From: Fluviicola sp.
GTDB lineage: Bacteria > Bacteroidota > Bacteroidia > Flavobacteriales_D > Crocinitomicaceae
Direction: 5' to 3'
Length of the DNA stretch: 64,000 nt
Assembly (NCBI GenBank): GCA_002734065.2
Contig: NVXU02000025.1
Span: 1 to 64,000 of the forward strand
Both the position numbers and the translations under genes were made by a program. A model generated the notes under the pieces. That model saw nothing but the letters and a program-made list of their open reading frames with translations, did no database searches and was not told the origin of the DNA. Positions within the stretch are counted from its first letter, which is position 1; every line of letters begins with the position of its first letter. Positions 33,983 through 43,710 of this stretch are shown here, piece after piece.

Positions 33983-34195
33983 CCACTTTTTTTTGCCAAA
34001 GCATACCTCGACAAGCTCGGCACGGCGTAAAAAAAAGTTCGCAAATTTATGTTGAGCGAAGTCGAAATAAAAACTGCATTGCGCTGAGGTTATTCCATTC
34101 ACTCAATCTTTATCAATATTAAGTTAATGCGCCTGAGCTCCTGCGTCGCTAGTCTTTTAACTAAACATTGATTTCGATTTAGCTCTTTTCAAAAC
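33983..34195. repeat. Dispersed intergenic repeat, copy B, with a CCTCGACAAGCTCGG word
   Basis: The 412-bp gene-free gap 33932-34344 is largely repeat. Bases 34093-34178 are the reverse complement of copy A at 22842-22929 (TCTTTATCAATATTAAGTTA, GAGCTCC, CTTTTAACTAA, TTGATTTCGATTT). Bases 33983-34045 carry CCACTTTTTTTTGCC and AAAGTTCGCAAA, again like the end of copy A. The word CCTCGACAAGCTCGGCAC at 34006-34023 resembles the one inside lysS at 468-488. No gene is seen in the gap. Confidence 0.75.
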
Positions 34196-34344
34196 CAAGG
34201 CGCTGACCTCGCTTCGAAACAAGATTTTTCTTAAAAGAGAAAACCTATTGACTCTAAAAGCATGACCTAATAATTCAATTATTCTGAAATAGCCCCATAC
34301 ACTTAATAAGACAGGTCTTTGTTTTTTCACTCGGACATTGATAA

Positions 34345-35331
34345 TTACTTGATGTATTTATTCAACTTAAACCATTCAAAACAATCTCTAATCCCTTCTT
34401 CTATTGGGTTTTGAGGTAGCCCCAGCTCTTCTCTTGCTTTCTTAGCAGAATAAAAGTGCACGTCATTTGAAATAACAGCTAATTCATACGTGACAGACGG
34501 TTTAAACGCCAGAATTTTCCCAAGCATTGAATTTATCCATCCGTAGCTTGTAACAACGAACGGGGGAAGTTGCATTTTGGGCGCTTTTGCACCAATAGCT
34601 TGACTTATTCGGTGAAATGCATCTTTAAACGTTAAATTCTCATTCCCCAAAATATAGCATTCTCCAATTGTACCCATCTTTAATGCATTCGCAACCGCAA
34701 AAGCTGCATCTTTTACGTTGATGAAATTCTTGCCGCCAACAGTATATCCAGGAACATTGCCTTTGTGTAAACTCAAAATCATTTCTCCAGAACTTGGCCC
34801 AGAATCATAAGGTCCAATCATAAACGTTGGATTAACAACTATTGCTGGAAGTCCTTTTTCCTTGACTGCTTTCAACACTTTCTCTTGCGCTATCTTCTTT
34901 GAATCCATGTAATCCAACTTATAAACGTCGGATTTATACTTTTTAGTTTCTTCTCCCAATTGCTGATTATTTCCAAAGCCAAAAGAGTTAGCTGTACCGA
35001 TATACACCAATCTTTTGATGTTCTGCTGCAAACAGGCTTCAATCACATTTTCCGTCCCTTTTATGTTCACTTCACATGTTTTATCACATCTTGAAGGCCA
35101 AACATTGGTCATGGCAGCACAATGAATCACAAAATCTGTGTCGTGAAAGTGTTTTTCCAGAGAAGAATAGTCAAGAATATTGCCATAGACTATTTGAATA
35201 TTCAATCCCTCAAGCGTTGCTGGTTTTTTTCCTTGTTCAATAAAGGCCGTTACTTGATAATTTCTATCGAGCAGTTCTCTTACTAAGTTACTTCCCAATA
35301 ATCCGTTTGCTCCTGTTACAATTACTTTCAT
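34345..35331 (-). CDS. NAD-dependent epimerase/dehydratase (extended SDR)
   Basis: The 328-aa protein has GANGLLGSNLVREL, with the Rossmann glycine motif, and the catalytic YMDSKK (Tyr-x3-Lys). It resembles dihydroflavonol reductase-like sugar- or ketone-reducing enzymes. The substrate is unknown. Confidence 0.9.
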   Translation of the reverse strand: MKVIVTGANGLLGSNLVRELLDRNYQVTAFIEQGKKPATLEGLNIQIVYGNILDYSSLEKHFHDTDFVIHCAAMTNVWPSRCDKTCEVNIKGTENVIEACLQQNIKRLVYIGTANSFGFGNNQQLGEETKKYKSDVYKLDYMDSKKIAQEKVLKAVKEKGLPAIVVNPTFMIGPYDSGPSSGEMILSLHKGNVPGYTVGGKNFINVKDAAFAVANALKMGTIGECYILGNENLTFKDAFHRISQAIGAKAPKMQLPPFVVTSYGWINSMLGKILAFKPSVTYELAVISNDVHFYSAKKAREELGLPQNPIEEGIRDCFEWFKLNKYIK

Positions 35332-35450
35332 ATTTATTTGTTTTAGTTAGGACAAATCTATGGGTGAATGAAAGTTTGTGTGAACTGAATGCAGCAAGTA
35401 GAAATTGAGTAGTTGCGATTTTCGCAAATCAACATGGGTCACAAATTAAA

Positions 35451-35480
35451 AAAACACCTCATCCAAAGACGGGGTGTTTT
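35451..35480 (-). terminator. Terminator after the small lipoprotein gene
   Basis: AAAACACC (35451-35458) pairs with GGTGTTTT (35473-35480). The A run to its left provides the T run on the minus strand. Confidence 0.75.
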
Positions 35481-35537
35481 AATTATTTATCAGAATTAGT
35501 CTTCGTATAAATCAATGCTCGTATAAAAAATGCTTAA

Positions 35538-35993
35538 TTAGTTTTTGAAAAACGTAAAAAAGGACTCAACATTCTCGTCTAATTTAGAGAATTCAATTTC
35601 TGCGCTTTCAATAGTTTCAGCAGAAATTAAGTTGTCTTTATTTTCCAAAATAGGCAACAGGACAAAATGCAATTGATCGTGTGCTGCTCCTTTCATAGAA
35701 CAATTCGAAATAATAAACGCTGTTTGCTCATTGCTTTTGTCACCCAAAAGATGGTAGTCTTCTAATGTTTCTCCGTTAAAGTTTTCTAATAATGTTCTCA
35801 ACTCAGTCATTCCTTGATAAGTTTCTGCGTTAGATTCCCATTTTTCTCCGTTATCTAGAGTCAATTCATTAACTTTTGAGGTTGGAAGTTCTTTTTCTTG
35901 TTTAGAATTACCTTTCTCAATGTTTGTTTCACCTGAACATGACACCATTAAACTGCCAAAAGCAATCGTAAAAATTAGTGTTGTTTTTTTCAT
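35538..35993 (-). CDS. Small lipoprotein of unknown function
   Basis: The 151-aa protein begins with a lipoprotein signal (LIFTIAFGSLMVSC, Cys19). The mature part is acidic, with a helical end. It is last in the minus-strand run that follows the efflux genes (10 bp from the RnfD-like gene), so it may belong to that transcript. Confidence 0.8.
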   Translation of the reverse strand: MKKTTLIFTIAFGSLMVSCSGETNIEKGNSKQEKELPTSKVNELTLDNGEKWESNAETYQGMTELRTLLENFNGETLEDYHLLGDKSNEQTAFIISNCSMKGAAHDQLHFVLLPILENKDNLISAETIESAEIEFSKLDENVESFFTFFKN

Positions 35994-36003
35994 TTTGATA
36001 AAT

Positions 36004-36846
36004 TTATTGTTGTTTAATTATTCCCTTTTTAAAATTTTTGAATATGAAATAAGCCAAATTACCTATTAAAAGTCCCATAACAATGGAGTTCGGTATATTT
36101 AACACCTTAAATAGGATTGTCACCATTGCGATAGAGAAACCGTAAATAACCTGCTCTTTTATTTTAATCGGTGAAGTTTTAGGTTCAATAATTATCGCTG
36201 CACCAACAAATAGTATAATAATAAAATTAGAAAGGAATTCACCTTCAAATTGCCCCAGTATATAGCCGACCAATAACGATGCAACAATGAAGCTAATCGC
36301 TAACGGATGACGTTTTACTCTTGCAACATTAAAAATAAGTGCCAAAAAAATGGGGATTATGGGTAATGGGAATTGCATCCCAAACATTGAAAATCGGATG
36401 TCTATTCCTGACCAGTCCAGCGGTGGAACAAGCATGGCTGGGATAACAAATGACAGCAATGTGGTTACTCCTATTGCAAAAACTATAGGGTTGAATATGT
36501 TTTCACCCTTGTACTTAACAAGGAATTTGGCTACAAAAAGCAGCAAAATCAGCACCAGACCACGAACCGGTTCAGGATCCCCATGAGAAAGAACTAATAA
36601 AATTAGCAGCGCACTAATGAGGACGTTTTTATAGCCTTTCTTCTTATCAAGAAAAAACCGGAAGATTAAAAAAAGTACTGTAGAAATCACCATTAAAGCG
36701 ACACCAAGTTTCACAAAATGAAGCCCTCCAGCAATTCCACTCAGCACAAACACATTAACGATTTTAATGACAGAAAGTATTATCAAAAAAACCAAAAAGT
36801 GATCATAGGCAGTTAAGCCTTTAAATATTTTACCTAATTTACTCAT
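36004..36846 (-). CDS. RnfD-like integral membrane protein
   Basis: The 280-aa protein has about eight transmembrane helices. The stretch YKGENIFNPIVFAIGV is typical for the RnfD/NqrB fold of membrane electron-transport subunits, but the flavin-attachment Thr context is not clear. No other Rnf subunits are nearby. It lies 2 bp after the DUF2141 gene, in an efflux operon, which is unusual. It may be a stand-alone relative. Confidence 0.65.
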   Translation of the reverse strand: MSKLGKIFKGLTAYDHFLVFLIILSVIKIVNVFVLSGIAGGLHFVKLGVALMVISTVLFLIFRFFLDKKKGYKNVLISALLILLVLSHGDPEPVRGLVLILLLFVAKFLVKYKGENIFNPIVFAIGVTTLLSFVIPAMLVPPLDWSGIDIRFSMFGMQFPLPIIPIFLALIFNVARVKRHPLAISFIVASLLVGYILGQFEGEFLSNFIIILFVGAAIIIEPKTSPIKIKEQVIYGFSIAMVTILFKVLNIPNSIVMGLLIGNLAYFIFKNFKKGIIKQQ

Positions 36847-36848
36847 AA

Positions 36849-37301
36849 TTACATGTATATGATTTTAACTTTTTTATACGTAGTGCCTTTCACATAAAAG
36901 CTTGCATCCTTGAAATTAGGCCTATTTGTAATCCCAATACTTGAATAGTTTGAAAAACCAATTCCTTCAACGGGTAATATCCAACCTTTTTTAATTTTAC
37001 CATCTTTATTTTCATCGTGCAATATATTGACTGCATATTTCCCTTCTGGAATATTTGAAAATTGAACCTGAGCCTTCCCGTTTACTATTTTCCCTGTTTT
37101 CTGCAGGTAATATTTTTTAAACTTTTCATCGGGTATGGTACCGTCTTTATTGTATAGGCTAAACTGTACATTTCCTATAGAATTTCTTAATCCAGAAACA
37201 CCAACCTTCAACGAGTGGGATGTTTTCTCTTTTTCTGTGTGAGAACTGATAAAAACGGTACTTACCGCCATTAAAACGATTGCAATTATTATTTTCTTCA
37301 T
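36849..37301 (-). CDS. DUF2141 family secreted protein
   Basis: The 150-aa protein has an N-terminal signal (IIIAIVLMAVSTVFISS) and the DUF2141 pattern LRNSIGNVQFSLYN, IPEGKYAVNILHDENKDGKI, a beta-sandwich of unknown function. It lies 11 bp after the RND pump gene. Confidence 0.85.
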   Translation of the reverse strand: MKKIIIAIVLMAVSTVFISSHTEKEKTSHSLKVGVSGLRNSIGNVQFSLYNKDGTIPDEKFKKYYLQKTGKIVNGKAQVQFSNIPEGKYAVNILHDENKDGKIKKGWILPVEGIGFSNYSSIGITNRPNFKDASFYVKGTTYKKVKIIYM

Positions 37302-37312
37302 CTTTTATAGAT

Positions 37313-40300
37313 TTAAGTTTGTTCTACTATTTTACTTTTCTTACTGCTGAAATGTTCTTTAATTCTATCTACAACATAATACACCACGGGGACTAAAAAC
37401 ACGGTCAAAATTAAAGACGACGTTACACCTCCAATAATTACCCATGCCAATCCATTTTTCCACTCGGCAGCCGTCCCTGTTGCCAAGGCTATTGGTAACA
37501 TTCCAACAATCATTGATATAGAAGTCATTAATATTGGTCGCATTCTACCTTTAGCTGCAACAACAATCGCTTCCTTATAATACATCCCTTGCGCCTTCAA
37601 CTGATTTGTGAAATCAACAATTAAAATTGCATTTTTCACTACTAATCCCATTAACATGATTAATCCTAATAAAGCAAAAAGGCTTAAATGGCTAATGGAT
37701 AAATTCAAGGCCAAAAATGCCCCAATTACTGCAACTGGAATGGAGAATAGCACAACAAATGGATAAATGAAACTATCATAAAGTGCGACCATAATTAAAT
37801 ATATCAGCAAAAAAGAAATCAGTAGGACTGATCCTAAAGCTCCAAAACTATCATTCTGACGTTTTATATCACTTCCCCAGGTCATATCTATTCCTTCCGG
37901 CAAAGGATTCTCTTTTAAATAAGCCACAACGTCATCTGCAACAGATCCAGAAGGTCTTCCTAAGGCATCTGAAGTTAACGTAACCGCTGCTTGCCTGTCT
38001 TTTCTTTCAAGAAGAGAAGGAGAATTATCTTGAATCACATCAGCAAACTGTTCGACCGCAACAGAAATCCCCGCTGGATTTACAATTGAGATATTCTGAA
38101 TGTCTTCATAATTCTGCCGGTCAAAATCATCGAGCCAAGTTCTAATGGGATATTCAACACCATCTTCAGTCATACTGGCGTCATCATTACCCGTCAAGGC
38201 CATTCTTAAATTTGCACCAACATAAGCCGTGGTCAAGCCGAAACGTTGCATCTTATCTTTATCTGGTACAATTACAAATTCAGGACTTCCTTCTTCCACA
38301 GAAAGACGAACATTGTCAGAGCCTGGAATTGATTGAATAACTAATTTCAACTCGTTTGCTGTTGACATCACCTCCTCTAATTCCCTACCGCTTAAAGTAA
38401 TCTCTACCGGTGCTGTCCTTGGTATTAAGCCAAGAGCAGACATAGAATAATTGACGCCAGGGAATCTAACTTGAAGTTCATCCCTTAAATCCATCATAAA
38501 TTTTTCGGTTGGCTGGTCATTCCGTTCTTCACCGGGTTTTAATTGAATCGTGAATTCGGTTTTGTTAGGAGAACCCATACCTAAACTTCCAATTCCTGTA
38601 CTTGGACCTCCTACATTACTAAATATTGAATTGACATCTGGTTGGTTAAGAATGAAATCCTCCATTCTTAGCGAAACAATATTATTCTGTTGAATAGAAG
38701 TCGTTTTATCAAATTCTAAACTTAATCTAAATTTACCTTGATCTCCTGTTGAAATCAACTCAGCACCAATAATATTTTGTTTCATCATTACTCCTGTAAA
38801 CACAAATAAACTCAGCACTATTCCAACAAAAGCTATTTTATGATTCAAAACCCAGTTCAATTTTTTTCCATACCAGTCTGTAAAGGTGTCTAACACCACT
38901 TCAAACCAAAGCAAAAATTTATTAAACAAATTGGTTGGTTGAAGGTCTTCAGATTTTCCCATTCTAGATGCCATCCATGGTGTCAAAGTAAATCCTACCA
39001 AGAGACTGGTTAAAGTTGATGTAATTACCACTACAGAAAACTGTTTCAACATATCTGCAACAAACACTTGGATAAACAATATGGGCAGAAAAACAACGAT
39101 ATCCACAAGTGTAATCGACAGTGCAGAGAATCCAATTTCCATTCTGCCATCCATTGCTGCTTCATGCTTCCCTTTCTTCATGTCAAGATGACGTTGAATA
39201 TTTTCAAGTACCACAGTGGCATCGTCAACCAGAATTCCAATAATTAAAGACATGGCTAATAATGTCATTAAATTAAGTGTATAACCTAACATCCACATCA
39301 CTGCAAAAGCGGTAACTAAAGAGGTTGGAATTGCCACTAAAACAATTAGTGAATTTCTAAAACTTCGTAAAAACAAGAGCATTACGATAGAAACCAGTAT
39401 TACTGCCATTATCAAATCCTCTACCACTGATTCTACTGCTGCAATTGTATTCTCCGTGCTGTCATCAGCAATAATGAAATTGACATTCTCCGTTTTGTTT
39501 TGATTCTCAATAGCTTTGAGTTTTTCTCTCACGGCAGTTGATACATCTACTGCATTAGCATCCCCTTGTTTCTTTAATAAAACACCAATTCCATTTTTGC
39601 CATTGTACCTGCTAATAGAAGTAATTTGCTTTACACCGTCAGTAACTGTAGCAACGTCTTTTAAATAAACTGGGCTGCCTGGCTGAGGCATGTCAATTTG
39701 GACATTTTCAATATCTTCAATAGATGTAAACTTCCCCGTTAAACGTACTGAATTGCTTTCTGTTGAAGATTGAATTTTACCAGCAGGTAAGTCTAATCCT
39801 GCTTGATTTATTAATTGAACCACTTTATACAGTGATAATTTATAATGTTTCAACTTTTCTTGGTCAACTTTTACTTGAATTTCTCTTTCTTCTCCTCCAA
39901 GAACAGTCAATTCAGCCACGCCTTTAATTTGTTGAATTTGAGGCAGGATATCATCCACCATTTTTTGATAAAATTCAGTTGACGGCAAATCACTTGTTGC
40001 ACTTATAGACATAATCGGCAAATCATTAGGAGAAACCTTACTCATTTCTGGGGTAAGAATTGAAGCTGGCAAATCCTTTTTGATATTGTCAATGTAATGC
40101 TGAGCATCTGTCATCGTCTTATCTAAATCCGTCCCATACTTGAGGTTAGCTATAATCACTGAAGCATTCGGTAGAGACTTAGTCACTAGATAGTCAACTC
40201 CTTCTAAGTTAGAGAGTGCGTCTTCAATTTTTCGAGAGACGGAGGTTTCTACTTCTTTAGGCTCAGCTCCTGGATAAACTGTTTTAATCACGACTACTGG

Positions 40301-40426
40301 TTGATTAAAATCAGGCATTAGCTCATAGCTCAGGTTTTTGAAGCCAATGTAGCCCAAGAGAATAAATACACTGAAAAGCACAATGATCAGTGATGGTCGT
40401 TTAATTGATATTTCTGTAATATTCAT
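37313..40426 (-). CDS. RND-family efflux pump (HAE1-like inner-membrane transporter)
   Basis: The 1037-aa proton-driven exporter has the family length, twelve predicted transmembrane helices and two large periplasmic loops. The proton-relay acids are in LIIGILVDDATVVLENIQ in TM4. Start MNITEISIKRPSLIIVLF is typical. It pairs with the fusion protein and TolC-like protein upstream to expel substrates through the outer membrane. Probable substrates (drugs, dyes or metabolites) are unknown. Confidence 0.96.
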   Translation of the reverse strand: MNITEISIKRPSLIIVLFSVFILLGYIGFKNLSYELMPDFNQPVVVIKTVYPGAEPKEVETSVSRKIEDALSNLEGVDYLVTKSLPNASVIIANLKYGTDLDKTMTDAQHYIDNIKKDLPASILTPEMSKVSPNDLPIMSISATSDLPSTEFYQKMVDDILPQIQQIKGVAELTVLGGEEREIQVKVDQEKLKHYKLSLYKVVQLINQAGLDLPAGKIQSSTESNSVRLTGKFTSIEDIENVQIDMPQPGSPVYLKDVATVTDGVKQITSISRYNGKNGIGVLLKKQGDANAVDVSTAVREKLKAIENQNKTENVNFIIADDSTENTIAAVESVVEDLIMAVILVSIVMLLFLRSFRNSLIVLVAIPTSLVTAFAVMWMLGYTLNLMTLLAMSLIIGILVDDATVVLENIQRHLDMKKGKHEAAMDGRMEIGFSALSITLVDIVVFLPILFIQVFVADMLKQFSVVVITSTLTSLLVGFTLTPWMASRMGKSEDLQPTNLFNKFLLWFEVVLDTFTDWYGKKLNWVLNHKIAFVGIVLSLFVFTGVMMKQNIIGAELISTGDQGKFRLSLEFDKTTSIQQNNIVSLRMEDFILNQPDVNSIFSNVGGPSTGIGSLGMGSPNKTEFTIQLKPGEERNDQPTEKFMMDLRDELQVRFPGVNYSMSALGLIPRTAPVEITLSGRELEEVMSTANELKLVIQSIPGSDNVRLSVEEGSPEFVIVPDKDKMQRFGLTTAYVGANLRMALTGNDDASMTEDGVEYPIRTWLDDFDRQNYEDIQNISIVNPAGISVAVEQFADVIQDNSPSLLERKDRQAAVTLTSDALGRPSGSVADDVVAYLKENPLPEGIDMTWGSDIKRQNDSFGALGSVLLISFLLIYLIMVALYDSFIYPFVVLFSIPVAVIGAFLALNLSISHLSLFALLGLIMLMGLVVKNAILIVDFTNQLKAQGMYYKEAIVVAAKGRMRPILMTSISMIVGMLPIALATGTAAEWKNGLAWVIIGGVTSSLILTVFLVPVVYYVVDRIKEHFSSKKSKIVEQT

Positions 40427-40464
40427 GTCGTTAATGTTTAATGATTCATAAGGCTTTTCATCTT

Positions 40465-41514
40465 CTAATTATTTACGATGACATTCGCTCCGTCAAATAA
40501 ATTGATGAATCCACTGGTTACTATTAAATCGCCCTCTTTTAAACCTTTACCTACGACTGCTTTATTATTAAAGCGATTTACAACCGTAATAGAGTGTTGT
40601 GAGACTTTACCATCTTGTATCAAATATACTTTTGGAGCTATATCTGATCCAATAATAGATGAGGTCGGAATAACAATTGATTTACCAGAGTTTGACCTGT
40701 CTAATGTCACTTTTCCGAACATATTTGATTTAATTTTTAAATTCTTATTGTTAACCTCAAATTGAACTGGGAAGCTATTCCCTCTGTTTCCTTTGCTGCC
40801 AATCGAGACAACTGTCCCAGTAATATCCATAGAAGGAAAGGCATCTGCATTAATCTTGTGACTACTTCCTGATTGAAAGAGTTCTAAATCGCTTTCCGAG
40901 ACATTGACGGTGAACTTTAACGCTGCAATATCAGTTAACGTCAATAGGGGGACTCCTGGAGATGCAAAAGAACCAATCTCGGACATTTTCATTGTCACTA
41001 TACCTTTATACGGGGCTCTAACGGTTGTTTTAGAAATTTTAGTGATTAATATTTGCTTCTGAATTTTGGCCGCTTTCAAACCATTTTCAACTTTTTCCAA
41101 CTTTACTGCTTCTACGGCATCTGCTTCTGACAAGATAGTGAATCGTTTAACATCTGTTTCCAACCCTTCGATAGTAACATTAATGGTCTTTAGTTGAAGC
41201 TGAAGTAATTCATCGTCTATTTTTACCAACATTTGACCCTTTACAACTTCACTCCCTTCGCTTACATAGTACTTCATAATTTTACCTTGTACATCTGCAT
41301 TTATTCTGGCATCTTTATTCGCAGCGAAAGTTCCTGTAAACTCGTACGCATGATTTATTTGTTCAAATTCTATTTTTTGAGCCTGAACGATTATTGCTTT
41401 TTCTTTGTCGTAGTAATAAATTCTGTTTTCCGAAACAGCTTTATTCGCTAGTAACTGTACTATAACTATTGCAACTAGCGCAAGTAACGTAAGTATGCTT
41501 ATTGTCTTTTTCAT
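40465..41514 (-). CDS. Membrane fusion protein (periplasmic adaptor)
   Basis: The 349-aa protein has one N-terminal signal-anchor, a lipoyl-like hairpin domain (SEVVKGQMLVKIDDELLQLQ) and beta-barrel domains (VRAPYKGIVTMKM). It connects the RND pump and the TolC-like channel. It is second in the operon after the TolC gene, 26 bp away. Confidence 0.94.
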   Translation of the reverse strand: MKKTISILTLLALVAIVIVQLLANKAVSENRIYYYDKEKAIIVQAQKIEFEQINHAYEFTGTFAANKDARINADVQGKIMKYYVSEGSEVVKGQMLVKIDDELLQLQLKTINVTIEGLETDVKRFTILSEADAVEAVKLEKVENGLKAAKIQKQILITKISKTTVRAPYKGIVTMKMSEIGSFASPGVPLLTLTDIAALKFTVNVSESDLELFQSGSSHKINADAFPSMDITGTVVSIGSKGNRGNSFPVQFEVNNKNLKIKSNMFGKVTLDRSNSGKSIVIPTSSIIGSDIAPKVYLIQDGKVSQHSITVVNRFNNKAVVGKGLKEGDLIVTSGFINLFDGANVIVNN

Positions 41515-41540
41515 ATTCTAATTATTAATGATGATTATAT

Positions 41541-42866
41541 TTATATGTTTCCTGTTAATTTTCTTAATTCGAGGTCGGCCTTATAGTAATCTACAATTGC
41601 AGAAATATATGCTTGCTGAGCTGTTCTTAAAGCAGAATCCGCAAGAAGGACTTCAGTTATATTTACTAAACCTTCTTTTTGCTGCCGCAAAACTTGCTCA
41701 TATACAGATTGAGCAAGCTCTATTTGTAATTCTCCTGAAACAACTAACTCGTTTGCAATACTCATTTGCAATTTCGCATTCTCAATTTGAACTTCATTTT
41801 GATCAATCAACAGCTCTTTTTGTAGTTCATTATTCTCAAGCTCTATGTTTTTCTGGTTGATTTTTTTTAAAGTCGTAGTGCCATTAAAGAGAGAATATGA
41901 CATTTTTACGCCCAGGAAGCCAACTGTATAGAAGTTCAGGAATTCATTTGGTGATTCTGTATATCCATACCCCATTGTGCCATAAGACCCATAAAGGTAA
42001 ACAGAGGGTAAATAACGACTTCTTTGAAGGGTAGCTATATCAGCACTTAAAAGCCTGTTTTGCACCTCATTCATTTGAGTGTTTATAGTCTTCTGCAATT
42101 GATAATTAGTTGTTTTTTTGAAATTAACTTTTGACTCTATCGTAAATTCCTGTTTCAATTCTACTCCCATTAACAATTTCATTCCGTTCAAGATTTGCTG
42201 ATACTTATTTTCAGCAACTAGTTTGTTTGTTTTTAATTGTTGTAGTTGCAACTTAACTTTGTCAACATCCGTTTTTGTTAAGAGAAGTTGCTCATTAAGT
42301 AGCTCAACTACCTTTAAAAGCTTCTTGCTGTTCGTCAAATTGTTTTGAATAAATTGAATTTGATTCTTAACAATTTGAGCGTTGTAATAGTAATATGAAA
42401 CTTCAAAATAAATATCTTCTTTTGATTTCTGGTAACTCAAATTGGAAATTTCAGATGCAATTTTAGACTTCTTAATTGCTCCAAATATTTCAGGGTTATA
42501 CAAGGCCATGTTTAGCGCTACATTTGCATTAATGTTATGTTGAACACCAAATTGAGCTTCCCTAAACTGACCTTCTGGCCCACCAAAAACAGACAGAGGC
42601 ATTAATTGAGTCGGTAAATCTGTGTAATACTTATAATCACCATTCACAGATAGTTTTGGAAGTAAATTTGATTTCACTTCTTTCTCCCTTTGAGAGGAAA
42701 TGAAAGTCTCATTCTTCTTTATCTGCAACTTTTTATTCTTTACCATAGTGCTATCAATGCATTGTTGCAATGTCCACATGTCTTGAGCTTGAGCGCTCCC
42801 TAAGCTAATTATTACTGTAAAGATGGCAGTCAACAGTTTTAATTTATTCTTTGCTGAGTATTTCAT
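41541..42866 (-). CDS. TolC-family outer-membrane efflux protein
   Basis: The 441-aa protein has a signal peptide (LTAIFTVIISLGSAQA) and two TolC-like repeats with long helices (NNLTNSKKLLKVVELLNEQL, and VYEQVLRQQKEGLVNITEVL). It forms the outer-membrane duct of the pump. It is first in the efflux operon, with a candidate TetR operator in front (42894-42913). Confidence 0.94.
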   Translation of the reverse strand: MKYSAKNKLKLLTAIFTVIISLGSAQAQDMWTLQQCIDSTMVKNKKLQIKKNETFISSQREKEVKSNLLPKLSVNGDYKYYTDLPTQLMPLSVFGGPEGQFREAQFGVQHNINANVALNMALYNPEIFGAIKKSKIASEISNLSYQKSKEDIYFEVSYYYYNAQIVKNQIQFIQNNLTNSKKLLKVVELLNEQLLLTKTDVDKVKLQLQQLKTNKLVAENKYQQILNGMKLLMGVELKQEFTIESKVNFKKTTNYQLQKTINTQMNEVQNRLLSADIATLQRSRYLPSVYLYGSYGTMGYGYTESPNEFLNFYTVGFLGVKMSYSLFNGTTTLKKINQKNIELENNELQKELLIDQNEVQIENAKLQMSIANELVVSGELQIELAQSVYEQVLRQQKEGLVNITEVLLADSALRTAQQAYISAIVDYYKADLELRKLTGNI

Positions 42867-42893
42867 AATTTATCAATTTGTTGTTTTTTAATT

Positions 42894-42913
42894 GTTAGTT
42901 AGCAATCACTAAC
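42894..42913. promoter_or_regulatory. Candidate TetR operator before the efflux operon
   Basis: The reverse complement of this 20-bp site, GTTAGTGATTGCTAACTAAC, differs by one base from the site at 43527-43546 in front of tetR. Each contains a near-palindrome GTTAGT...ACTAAC. Position between the TolC start and the tetR stop fits an operator. Confidence 0.7.
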
Positions 42914-42933
42914 TTTCGATTCAAAAAAAATAT

Positions 42934-43518
42934 TTACGTTTTAGAAGCTAGTTTTTTTATTGTTTCCCATAAGTTGTTGCCATCAGCTATTAAATTAAAA
43001 TTATAATTATTCAATCTCCACCGCAGAATTGTAAATCGCATACTTCCCATATATACCGACGCTAAATATTTAGCCTCAACATCCTCCCTAATAGAACCAT
43101 CTTTCTGCCCTGATTCTACCATTTGCTCAATCATCATTTTCTTGTGAGTCAATATCTTTAAAACAGTCTCTGAAAGAACTTTATCATATTGAAAACTCGT
43201 TTCTGCAAAAATAACCATCACTACAGCTGGATTTTGACTAAAATGGTTGAACTGAAATTTAAGGATTTTCTCCAGCTTATCTAGCCCTGTCAATTCACTT
43301 TCAACAATTTCATTCATTTCTTCTTTAAGAATTGCTTTGTAAAAGTTTAAAACGGATACTAAAATTTCTGTTTTTCCATTAAAATGGCGATAAAGTGCCG
43401 GTTCAGAAAAACCCATTTCAGCCGCCAAATTCTTCATGGTAAGACTCTGTATCCCTTTGCCACCAATTAATTTAGCAGCAGCTTTAACAATTTCTATTTG
43501 TCTTTTAGTCAAACTCAT
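42934..43518 (-). CDS. TetR-family regulator of the efflux operon
   Basis: The 194-aa protein has the N-terminal HTH (KLIGGKGIQSLTMKNLAAEM, then EPALYRHFNGKTEIL) and a helical ligand domain. Its place upstream of the efflux genes, same strand, with matching operator sites before itself and before tolC, indicates autoregulation and repression of the pump. Confidence 0.94.
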   Translation of the reverse strand: MSLTKRQIEIVKAAAKLIGGKGIQSLTMKNLAAEMGFSEPALYRHFNGKTEILVSVLNFYKAILKEEMNEIVESELTGLDKLEKILKFQFNHFSQNPAVVMVIFAETSFQYDKVLSETVLKILTHKKMMIEQMVESGQKDGSIREDVEAKYLASVYMGSMRFTILRWRLNNYNFNLIADGNNLWETIKKLASKT

Positions 43519-43526
43519 ACAACAAA

Positions 43527-43546
43527 GTTAGTGATTACTAACTAAC
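43527..43546. promoter_or_regulatory. Candidate TetR operator before tetR
   Basis: GTTAGTGATTACTAACTAAC begins 9 bp upstream of the tetR start. It is a dyad (GTTAGT, GATT, ACTAAC) and matches the site before tolC at 19 of 20 bases. Confidence 0.7.
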
Positions 43547-43710
43547 CTTGCAAGTTTTTAGTGAAATTTTTTATGTTTGATGAAATTAGGAGCTTTTTCC
43601 AAATAAAAATTTGTCAATGTGATTTCAAGCACGCGGGATTACTCCGCTGCGCTCCGTGATCCCCAAAGCGAGGTTCCTGACCAAGAAAAACGCTCTGCTG
43701 ACGCATCGCT

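Noticed and set aside
33932-34344. Missed gene in the 412-bp gap
   Set aside because: No frame of fair length or protein-like composition was found; most of it is repeat.
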